Both the position numbers and the translations under genes were made by a program. 11,673 bases of DNA from Amylibacter sp. GTDB lineage: Bacteria > Pseudomonadota > Alphaproteobacteria > Rhodobacterales > Rhodobacteraceae. How positions within the stretch are numbered: the first letter of the stretch is position 1; each line of letters begins with the position of its first letter. Shown one piece after another: positions 5,754 to 11,673 of this stretch. Location: positions 1 to 11,673 of the forward strand of contig JALWOO010000774.1 of assembly GCA_027083485.1 (NCBI GenBank), read 5' to 3'. The notes below the pieces were generated by a model. The model searched no databases, had not been told where the DNA came from, and saw only the letters and a program-made list of their open reading frames with translations.

Positions 5754-8078
5754 CTATTTCAACAGCCGAAGCAGGGCATTTCCCAACTCTTCCTTAACTT
5801 TTTCTTCCGCTTTTTTCTTCAGCGTTTTTTCATCTGTCGCGGTTGTGTTCAGTTCCTTGGCAACCTTTTTGCGTAATTCTTCTGCGGCGGTTTTCTTTGG
5901 GTCTCTGGTTTTGGCGCGCAGATTTTTCAGCTTGGCTCTGGCTTTTTGCACTTCGGCATTGTCCTTGAGCTTGCCTTGCAGCACCAGATCAATCAGATTT
6001 TCCAAATCGGGGCGGAATTTCAGGTTGTCCCAGGAGCCGGTGATAAAGACCGGCACTGAAATTTTGGCATCACCATTCAGCGTAGACGGTGTGATCACAT
6101 AATCCATAAACCGCCCGCCGATCCCGACTTTGCCCTTCCCCTTGGCCTTGAACAGCGGGCTGAGCAAGGACAGGTCCACATTTTCCAACACACCTTTGTT
6201 CAGGGTAAAACTGCCGATCATGGAAGTGAATTCGGTTGCCCCCTCAAAACCGCCAAAGGCGGATTTCAGGTTTCGCATCATTGCCGCAAGGTCAATACCC
6301 CGGAATGCGCCGTTGGCAAATTTGATCGTGCCTTTGCCGGACAAGGAATTCATCACCTCATACAGGCTGCGTCCACGCCCGGCGAGCTTCATTTTTGTGG
6401 TACCGGTTCCGATCAACCGGTCAATCCCAAGCAATTCGGAAAGCAAGGGTTTCAGGCGCATATCCTTGGCCAGCACATCCGCATCAAAAGCAAGTTGTTT
6501 GCCGCCGCGCAGGTGCAACACACCGGACATCGCCCCCTTAAAGGCGCGCACGTCGATCAGCTTTGCCGTTAGCAAACCTTTGGAAAGGTTCAATTTAATA
6601 TGTGTCAGGCCGAGCTTGCTCACCCCAAGGTTAACCTTTTGCGCCTTGAGCACCACATCGGCATTCAGCATGTCCAAACCGACAATTTTCAGAGGTTCCT
6701 TGCTCCAGCCGGTCTGCCCGCTCTGCCCCCCGCCACCGGTATTTTCATCGGAAACAAACGGGGCAAGGTTCAGCGATTTTGTGGTCAAATTCGCCTGTAC
6801 ATAGGGGGTTTTCGCGAGTTTCAGCAGCAGATTTCCGGCCAATATATTCTGATCGACCTGCAAACGCATTTTATTCAGCTTGACCCGCGATGGATTGGCC
6901 GACAGTTTTCCTTTTACCGCCAGTTTTTGCAATGTGCCTTTGGGGGTTTCCAGCGGAATATCCAGAGCTTTCATCAAGGCGTGAAAATCATTGGATTGCA
7001 GATCAATCGCCCCGTTCGCAGCAGATTTCAGCCCATTCACCCGCCCGTCAAACCGCAAGGCCAGCGCCTCACCCGCCCCGAGGTTCGCCGCCACATCAAA
7101 GGCCAGCGTTTGCGCCCAGTCACCGTTTCCTGTGGCCTCCAGCGCCATTTTGACAGGCAAATCATCAAGGCTTAAAGCAACCGTACCATCAAAGGCCAAA
7201 CCGGCAAGGGACGATTGCACTTGCCCGTTCATTTTCAGATCTGTTGCCTTTTTCAGGGCATCCGGCAGCGGCCCCGCCAAGGCCGCAATCGGGGTTGTGT
7301 TTTTGGCCTGCACGGTCAAGCGCCCGTCCACTGTGGGCGTGCCGCCTCCCCAAACACCCAGGCGGCCAACAAAGCCCAGGTCAAGGCCCCCATAGGTGCC
7401 GCTCACATCAAAACCCCCGGTAGAGCCGGATAAAAACTGTTTGAGTTCAGATAGTTTCAGGCCAATATTAACCTTACTTCCCCGATAATCCGTATCGCCG
7501 GAAAGGGTCAGAATATCGGCTCCTTTGGGGATCGACAGGGACATATTGATATTATCAAGCGCGATGACCTCGCCGGTTTGACGATCCGCATAGGTCAGTT
7601 TCCCGCCGGTAATTTGCCCCAGTTTCAGCGAAATATCCTGCGCAACCGAGCCGCCCTCCTGCCCGTCGTTTTCAGGTGTGAGCGCGCTGCCGGATTGGGA
7701 GAATTCCCAATTCCCCCGCCCGTCGGCGGCTTTTTCCAGATGGATTACCGGATTGATCAGCTGCATTTTCCGGATGTCCAGATTGCCGCCAAACAAGGCC
7801 GACAAACCGACCCCGATGGCGGCTCCTTCGGCCTGCACCATGACCGGATCAGATGCCCATGGCGCATTGGAAATCGTAATCGGGCCGGTCTTCACCCCCA
7901 AAACCGGATAAAGCGTCGGGCTGAACCGGCCTGAAAGGGTCAGTTTTCGTCCGGTCATGCGCTCCAGCTGATCCGAAGCAATCTTGCCGATTTTGTCGCT
8001 CGGCAGCATGAACACCATGCCCACAGCCACAAGAGCCACCAGCACCAAGGCCACCAGAATTCGAAAAATCCACCGCAT
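5754..8078 (-). CDS. AsmA family protein
   Basis: The start ATG at 8078 has GGAG 7 nt upstream, and the product is 774 residues. Residues about 4-26 (FRILVALVLVALVAVG core) form an uncleaved N-terminal membrane helix, and the rest would lie in the periplasm. The AsmA N-terminal signature follows directly: a P/S-rich turn, then LTLSGRFSPTLYPVLGVKTG, ISNAPWAS and IRKMQLINPVIHLEK. Repeating beta-strand-rich segments make up the middle. An AsmA_2-like C-terminal domain is seen at roughly 520-660 (DADVLAKDMRLKPLLSELLG, GKGTIKFANGAFRGIDLA). The last 80 or so residues are rich in Lys, Glu and Ala and likely helical or coiled-coil. AsmA-like proteins are now regarded as bridge-like lipid-transfer or outer-membrane homeostasis factors; that role is family knowledge, not proven here. 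It lies 129 bp downstream of trkH on the same strand and ends at the large inverted repeat. Confidence 0.88.
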   Translation of the reverse strand: MRWIFRILVALVLVALVAVGMVFMLPSDKIGKIASDQLERMTGRKLTLSGRFSPTLYPVLGVKTGPITISNAPWASDPVMVQAEGAAIGVGLSALFGGNLDIRKMQLINPVIHLEKAADGRGNWEFSQSGSALTPENDGQEGGSVAQDISLKLGQITGGKLTYADRQTGEVIALDNINMSLSIPKGADILTLSGDTDYRGSKVNIGLKLSELKQFLSGSTGGFDVSGTYGGLDLGFVGRLGVWGGGTPTVDGRLTVQAKNTTPIAALAGPLPDALKKATDLKMNGQVQSSLAGLAFDGTVALSLDDLPVKMALEATGNGDWAQTLAFDVAANLGAGEALALRFDGRVNGLKSAANGAIDLQSNDFHALMKALDIPLETPKGTLQKLAVKGKLSANPSRVKLNKMRLQVDQNILAGNLLLKLAKTPYVQANLTTKSLNLAPFVSDENTGGGGQSGQTGWSKEPLKIVGLDMLNADVVLKAQKVNLGVSKLGLTHIKLNLSKGLLTAKLIDVRAFKGAMSGVLHLRGGKQLAFDADVLAKDMRLKPLLSELLGIDRLIGTGTTKMKLAGRGRSLYEVMNSLSGKGTIKFANGAFRGIDLAAMMRNLKSAFGGFEGATEFTSMIGSFTLNKGVLENVDLSLLSPLFKAKGKGKVGIGGRFMDYVITPSTLNGDAKISVPVFITGSWDNLKFRPDLENLIDLVLQGKLKDNAEVQKARAKLKNLRAKTRDPKKTAAEELRKKVAKELNTTATDEKTLKKKAEEKVKEELGNALLRLLK

Positions 8079-8207
8079 TGCTCAACTCCGTCTTGTTTTT
8101 GTTCACCTTAGCGCAGGCATGTCAGAAGGGAAATCACATCCTGTTACACAGGACAATCCGGCGTTAAATGGACCAAACCTGGCCGGCCTACCGCAAGAGA
8201 GGATGGG

Positions 8208-9656
8208 TCAACCTTTCCAGAAGTTGATCGAAAACAGCACCAGCACGGTCATGACTTCGAGCCGCCCAATCAGCATCCCCGCCATAAGCAGCCATTTCGC
8301 AGTATCGTTGATATTGGCAAAATTGCCTGCTGGCCCGATTTCATCGCCAAGCCCCGGCCCGATATTGGCCAACGCCGTTGCCGCCCCTGATACCGAGGTC
8401 ACAAAATCAAGTCCGGTAAGGCCCAACAGTCCAGACAAAACCCCGAGCAACACCAGAAACATGACAAAAAAGGCCATCACCGAAGACATGACATCCTCGG
8501 GCACGGGGCGACCTTCGTATTGTGGTGTAAACACACCATGTGGATAGTGGATTTTACGGATCTGGGTTTTGATCGAGGCAAGCAGCAGCTGAAAGCGGAA
8601 AATCTTGACCGAGCAACAGGTTGATCCAGCGCAGCCGCCAATCAATCCCATAAAGAAAAACAACGTTACCGAAAAACTGCCCCATAACTGATAGTCGACA
8701 CTTGCAAATCCGGTGCCGCTCAGAATGGACGTCACGTTGAACATCGCTTCACGAAAAGAAGGCTCGAATTCATCCCCCGCCACAAAATAGCGATGCAACG
8801 TCAGCGCCGCGATTAACACCACGGTTACCTTCATAAAGCCCCTAACCTGCTGATCCTGAAACAGGGGCCGCGATGATCCGGCCACCATTTGCACAAAACG
8901 CACAAACGGTAAGCTGGCCAAAATCATAAACACCGCAGCCACATATTCCGGCGAACCGCTAAAGGCCCCGAATGAAGCATCATGAGTGGAAAAACCGCCC
9001 GTAGAAATCGTGGTCAACGCATGATTGATGGCATCAAATACCGACATGTCCACCGCAAGAAAAGCCGCAATACAAACCAGCGTCAGCCCCACATAGACAT
9101 TTGAAACCGACTTGGCGATCTCGGCAGCGCGTGGCAGAATTTTCCCTCTGGTATCAAAGGCTTCTGTCCTGAATATCTGCATCCCCCCGACCCGAAGCTC
9201 GGGCAGAAACACCATCCCGACAACAATGATTCCGACGCCGCCAAACCATTGCAACATGGACCGCCACAGCAACAGCCCGCGCGGCAGATCATCCAGTCCG
9301 GACAACACCGTCGCCCCGGTTGTGGTCAGGGCGGAAAGGGCCTCAAAGAAGGCATCGACAACCCTGTTATCCGTGGCCCCGAAAACCAGCGGCAGGGCCG
9401 CAAAAATCGGCAAGACCACCCAAACCGAAGTGGTTAACAAAAAAATCTGCTGAATGGTCAGGCCTTTGGAGGTGGCATTCGCACAAGCCAGCGCAATTGA
9501 CCCGCCGGTCAAGCAGGTCAGCAGAGCGGATAAAGCAAATACCTGCCAATGCCCGTTGCCGTCGTAAATATCCATAAACATGGGAATAGTCATGGTCGCG
9601 CCCAGCACGACCACCAACATTCCGATCACATAGGCAGCAGGTCTCATATCAAACAT
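8208..9656 (-). CDS. trkH: Potassium uptake protein TrkH (ion-conducting subunit)
   Basis: TrkH is the membrane subunit of the Trk potassium uptake system, normally gated by cytoplasmic TrkA, which is not encoded in this window. The product has 482 residues, the usual length. The four pore loops that build the selectivity filter are all visible: TTTGAT (111-116), TISTGGF (216-222), ILSGTGF (311-317) and ANIGPGLG (430-437). The conserved GGCAGSTCCSVKIFRF (340-355) corresponds to the broken helix behind the filter, and GRLEVMTVLVLF (464-475) is the typical last helix. The ATG at 9656 (MFDMRPAAY) is the only plausible start before an in-frame stop about 30 nt upstream, except the ATG three codons later. 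No clear Shine-Dalgarno is seen; instead a 15-bp palindrome abuts the start. It is divergent from the glycan-transferase-like gene and upstream of the AsmA gene. Confidence 0.95.
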   Translation of the reverse strand: MFDMRPAAYVIGMLVVVLGATMTIPMFMDIYDGNGHWQVFALSALLTCLTGGSIALACANATSKGLTIQQIFLLTTSVWVVLPIFAALPLVFGATDNRVVDAFFEALSALTTTGATVLSGLDDLPRGLLLWRSMLQWFGGVGIIVVGMVFLPELRVGGMQIFRTEAFDTRGKILPRAAEIAKSVSNVYVGLTLVCIAAFLAVDMSVFDAINHALTTISTGGFSTHDASFGAFSGSPEYVAAVFMILASLPFVRFVQMVAGSSRPLFQDQQVRGFMKVTVVLIAALTLHRYFVAGDEFEPSFREAMFNVTSILSGTGFASVDYQLWGSFSVTLFFFMGLIGGCAGSTCCSVKIFRFQLLLASIKTQIRKIHYPHGVFTPQYEGRPVPEDVMSSVMAFFVMFLVLLGVLSGLLGLTGLDFVTSVSGAATALANIGPGLGDEIGPAGNFANINDTAKWLLMAGMLIGRLEVMTVLVLFSINFWKG

Positions 9657-9657
9657 G

Positions 9658-9672
9658 CGCCAAGGCTTGGCG
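9658..9672. promoter_or_regulatory. 15-bp palindrome immediately upstream of the trkH start
   Basis: CGCCAAGGCTTGGCG has perfect 7-bp arms around a single central G. It begins one base upstream of the trkH ATG (9656, minus strand), exactly where a ribosome binding site should be, and no other Shine-Dalgarno is apparent. It could bind a repressor or, if the helix forms with a strained loop, restrict translation. Confidence 0.35.
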
Positions 9673-9737
9673 TGGTGGCTGCCTTATGTCAAGATGCCCG
9701 CCGTCTGACGCGGATATCGGCCTGAAAATAGTTGCGG

Positions 9738-9765
9738 TTGCGTATGCACTTGCGCGCGGTATGAT
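9738..9765 (+). promoter_or_regulatory. Candidate promoter for the glycan-transferase-like gene
   Basis: TTGCGT (9738-9743), a 16-nt spacer and TATGAT (9760-9765) resemble a sigma-70-type promoter. It is placed about 30 bp upstream of the ATG at 9798, within the 141-bp divergent gap to trkH. Confidence 0.35.
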
Positions 9766-9797
9766 CGGCGCATGTTCAGACAAGGACCAAGCCGCCG

Positions 9798-10706
9798 ATG
9801 GCCATTAAAACGCTCGATATCTATCTGCCAGAAGGGTTATGTCGGCACCTGAATGCGGGAAAAAAGCACCCATTTTTTACGGCCACCATCGCTGCGTTTT
9901 CGGAAAACGGCTTTGATGTCAATTTGATCATCGATACGGATGCCGCACGCATGGCCTCGCTTGATAAAAATGCCTATGCGATGTTTCATTACAAAGATCC
10001 GTTTCACGATCACGCGCTTGATGCGCGATCCGCCTATATCGGGCCGTTTTACAAGCTGGAAAGTGAAACCTACCGGCAGGATTTTCGCACCACGGGCAAA
10101 AAATTCCGCCCCGCAAAAATTGATGGCAAACTGGCGCAGCGGTTTTTCCGCAACTGGCGGGAAAACGTCATCGGCCAGCCAACCCCCGCCCATATCGGCG
10201 CGGTTTTTATTCCTTTGCAAGGCAAGCTGACCCGCTGCCGTGTCGGGCAGAGCATGTCGCCGATCGAGATGATCAAAACCACACTCCAGCACGAGCAAAA
10301 CCGCCGGATCGTGATTAAAAAACACCCGCGAGAGGATTATTCCGCCGCAGAACTGCACGCCCTTGATCAGGTTTTGCAGCATCCGCGCGCGGCTTTGGTT
10401 GACGGAGACCTGAACGACATTCTGGCCGGTTGCGATTATGTCGTTGCGCAAAACTCTTCGGTTGCCCTAAAGGGATTGTTTCATCGCAAGCCCGGCATTC
10501 TCTTTGCCCATAGCGAATTTCATCACGCCTTTCAAAGCGTGCAATACCGACCGGTTGCAGAGTGTTTTGACCGGGTTTTGGCCCATCCGCCTGCCTATGC
10601 AAAATTCCTGTTCTGGTATTTACAGCGCAATTGCATCAATACCTCGCGCGAATTTGTCAAAGACCGGATCATTGCGCAATGTCGCGAATTCGGTTGGAAA
10701 ATTTAG
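9798..10706 (+). CDS. Putative capsule/Kdo-transferase-like glycosyltransferase
   Basis: The start ATG at 9798 is preceded by AAGGA about 11 nt upstream; the product is 302 residues with no signal peptide or membrane helix. The C-terminal half resembles the nucleotide-sugar-binding half of capsule polysaccharide biosynthesis proteins (KpsS/KpsC, Kdo-transferase-like, GT-B fold). It has FIPLQ (137-141), the Lys-His-Pro element VIKKHPRE (172-179), a VDGDLNDILAGCDYVVAQNS segment (201-220) and SVALKGLFHRKPGILF (221-236), the usual 'Ser, hydrophobic, gene-specific loop, gly-lys-pro' pattern. The N-terminal half is unusual and I cannot match it. The likely location is the cytoplasm, acting on a surface glycan. 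It stands alone, divergent from trkH, and its stop codon lies about 33 bp before the ssrA promoter-like -10. The fold is a moderate-confidence inference, and donor and acceptor are unknown. Confidence 0.75.
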   Translation: MAIKTLDIYLPEGLCRHLNAGKKHPFFTATIAAFSENGFDVNLIIDTDAARMASLDKNAYAMFHYKDPFHDHALDARSAYIGPFYKLESETYRQDFRTTGKKFRPAKIDGKLAQRFFRNWRENVIGQPTPAHIGAVFIPLQGKLTRCRVGQSMSPIEMIKTTLQHEQNRRIVIKKHPREDYSAAELHALDQVLQHPRAALVDGDLNDILAGCDYVVAQNSSVALKGLFHRKPGILFAHSEFHHAFQSVQYRPVAECFDRVLAHPPAYAKFLFWYLQRNCINTSREFVKDRIIAQCREFGWKI

Positions 10707-10715
10707 CTTTACCCC

Positions 10716-10744
10716 TTTAAAGCCCCCCGCACCTGCCCTATATA
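10716..10744 (+). promoter_or_regulatory. Candidate ssrA promoter
   Basis: TTTAAA (10716-10721), 17 nt, TATATA (10739-10744) sits directly upstream of the tmRNA gene, which would place the transcription start near 10750. The -35 half overlaps a small hairpin (GCTTTA/TAAAGC, 10706-10711 with 10718-10723) after the preceding gene. Confidence 0.5.
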
Positions 10745-10829
10745 TAACGTGTTCCTTTTGGAACTATGATGATAAACGCGCATGTAATAAGCGGTTCGGA
10801 CCCGGGGGCGGTACCCGGCGACTCCACCA

Positions 10830-10853
10830 AACAACCTGTCTTTGCGGGTATCT
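10830..10853 (+). other. Intervening segment of permuted ssrA, removed during maturation
   Basis: These 24 nt join the CCA end of the acceptor piece to the GGGG 5' end of the coding piece. In two-piece tmRNAs this pre-tmRNA loop is excised by tRNA-type processing, leaving two RNAs held together by base pairing. Having CCA encoded and GGGG following fixes both borders well. Confidence 0.85.
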
Positions 10854-10939
10854 GGGGTCGAAATAGGATCGACGGACGTCTAAAGATGTTAGCTTTCATC
10901 CGGCACGATGCCACCGTTATCGGCTCATTTAAGCTAGTT

Positions 10940-10978
10940 GCAAATGACAACAATGCTCCGGTTGCAGTTGCTGCGTAA
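10940..10978 (+). other. tmRNA proteolysis tag reading frame (ANDNNAPVAVAA)
   Basis: GCA at 10940 is the resume codon and TAA at 10976-10978 the stop, encoding ANDNNAPVAVAA. The AND start and hydrophobic VAA end are what SspB/ClpA adaptors and ClpXP recognise. The tag is 12 residues because translation resumes on the ribosome-bound tmRNA; the longer open frame upstream of it is not a protein gene. Confidence 0.95.
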
Positions 10979-11087
10979 GCAGTACCTAATACCGAAAACT
11001 TAAGTCCTTTCCCCTAGCCGGGACTGGCGGGGTTCGCAGGCACCTGGCAACAGAAGCCTGCACTTAGCCTTTCTGACCCTTTGTAAA

Positions 11088-11673
11088 TCACAATACCGAA
11101 GCGAGCTTGGCAATGCCGGGTTCAATATCGGCGGTCTTGGGCAAGGAGAAGCTTAACCGCATCGTATTATGGCCGCTTTTGTCGGCAAAAAAGGCATTCC
11201 CCGGCACAAAGGCCACGCCTTTTTCCACCGCTTTTTTCAGCAAAGGCACCGTATCGGTGCCCTCCGGCAAGGTCAGCCAAATAAACATCCCCCCTTCAGG
11301 GCGCGTCCAGTGCACCCCCGCTGGCATGTGTTTTTCAAGCGCCGCCAACATGATGTCCCGTTTCACGCGATAGCTGTTGCAGGCCCTTTCAATCTGTCGA
11401 TCAAAGACGGTTTGGGCCAGATGCAACATCACCAACTGATTGATTGCTGGCGAATTTAAATCGGCCGCCTGTTTGATCAGTGTCAGCCGCGCAATAATAT
11501 CCTTGCGCGCACAAACCCAGCCCACACGCAACCCCGGTGTGAACACCTTGGAGAATGAGCCGCAATACAGCACCCGCGAGTCATTGATCGACCCGCAGCG
11601 CGCCACATCCAATGCCTGCAAGGGCATCACCGGCTCCCCTTCATAGCGAAGCGCGCCATAGGGGCTGTCCTCG
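11088..11673 (-). CDS. PLP-dependent aminotransferase, class I/II (C-terminal part, runs off the right edge)
   Basis: The frame is open from the right edge to a TGA at 11088-11090, and the start lies outside the window. It begins EDSPYGALRYEGE, the segment with the conserved Asp-x-Pro-Tyr around the PLP ring. It continues to YCGSFSKVFTPGLRVGWV, where the Lys of SFSK is the Schiff-base lysine and the Arg of LRVG binds the PLP phosphate. The substrate-carboxylate region appears as MRLSFSLP near the end, and EGGMFIWLTLPEG is typical of the fold-type I aminotransferases related to 2-aminoadipate/aromatic aminotransferases (LysN-like). About 195 residues are visible of an expected 390-420. The gene is convergent with ssrA, only about 12 bp from its 3' end. 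The substrate cannot be decided from this part. Confidence 0.92.
   Translation of the reverse strand, partial: EDSPYGALRYEGEPVMPLQALDVARCGSINDSRVLYCGSFSKVFTPGLRVGWVCARKDIIARLTLIKQAADLNSPAINQLVMLHLAQTVFDRQIERACNSYRVKRDIMLAALEKHMPAGVHWTRPEGGMFIWLTLPEGTDTVPLLKKAVEKGVAFVPGNAFFADKSGHNTMRLSFSLPKTADIEPGIAKLASVL

Larger units (their letters stand above)
10750..11075 (+). ncRNA. ssrA: Transfer-messenger RNA, circularly permuted two-piece form
   Basis: tmRNA rescues ribosomes stalled on broken mRNAs and tags the nascent peptide for proteolysis. The gene is permuted: the acceptor half comes first and ends in CCA at 10827-10829; a 24-nt intervening segment (10830-10853) is expected to be cut out; the coding half starts GGGGTCGAAATAGGATCGAC at 10854. 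GGGGTCG (10854-10860) pairs with CGACTCC (10819-10825) in the acceptor stem, including the G3-U pair used by alanyl-tRNA synthetase. Other helices seen are GTTCC/GGAAC (10751-10764) at the likely 5' end, TAGCTT/AAGCTA (10890-10895 with 10931-10936) and GGCA/TGCC (10902-10912) before the tag, and GCAGGC/GCCTGC (11036-11041 with 11056-11061) near the 3' end. The tag frame follows at 10940. The T-loop is non-canonical. The outer ends are estimates to within about 10 nt. Identity is very secure; this architecture is the known alphaproteobacterial form. Confidence 0.96.

Noticed and set aside
5560..6102. 180-residue plus-strand frame through the large inverted repeat
   Set aside because: It is mostly antisense to the AsmA gene and reads through a palindrome; no start signal and no motifs.
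10766..10978. 70-residue plus-strand ORF ending in ANDNNAPVAVAA
   Set aside because: Only the last 12 codons are translated, as the tmRNA tag; the rest is structured tmRNA and spacer.

Overview
The window looks like chromosomal DNA of an alphaproteobacterium, most likely of the Rhodobacterales (Roseobacter-type) group. The strongest evidence is a circularly permuted, two-piece tmRNA gene (ssrA) at about 10750-11075. Its acceptor half precedes its coding half, and its tag reads ANDNNAPVAVAA. Supporting hints are a non-pyrrolysine MttB-family methyltransferase, a MOFRL-type glycerate kinase, and a GC-rich hairpin repeat whose core (GCCTCCGGCGGGGATATTT) I associate from memory with Rhodobacterales intergenic regions. 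No phage, transposon, CRISPR, plasmid or defence genes are visible. This is mostly ordinary metabolic and housekeeping DNA, and most of the curiosities lie between the genes.

Layout, left to right: (1) the 3' part of an unrecognised small protein (+), ending before two stacked hairpins, the second a good intrinsic terminator. (2) Glycerate 2-kinase/TtuD (+), with a perfect 16-bp palindrome abutting its ribosome binding site. (3) A 408-bp gap holding a possible 30-residue membrane micro-protein on the minus strand and operator-like inverted repeats. (4) An MttB-family methyltransferase (-), divergent from GMP synthase guaA (+). (5) A convergent gap with a guaA-proximal hairpin and an 80-bp near-perfect inverted repeat, probably a bidirectional terminator. 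(6) An AsmA-family envelope protein (-) downstream of the potassium transporter subunit TrkH (-). (7) Divergent from trkH, a capsule/Kdo-transferase-like protein of unknown substrate (+). (8) ssrA (+). (9) The C-terminal part of a PLP-dependent aminotransferase (-) running off the right edge.

The genes do not form one pathway. GuaA makes GMP. The glycerate kinase feeds glycerate into lower glycolysis. The MttB homolog probably demethylates a quaternary or tertiary amine, although no corrinoid partner is present here. TrkH takes up potassium, AsmA and the glycan-transferase-like protein act in the envelope, and tmRNA rescues stalled ribosomes. I found no convincing new multi-gene system. The best candidates for something undescribed are the 30-residue glycine-zipper membrane ORF with its upstream inverted repeats, and the palindromes lying over the translation starts of ttuD and trkH.
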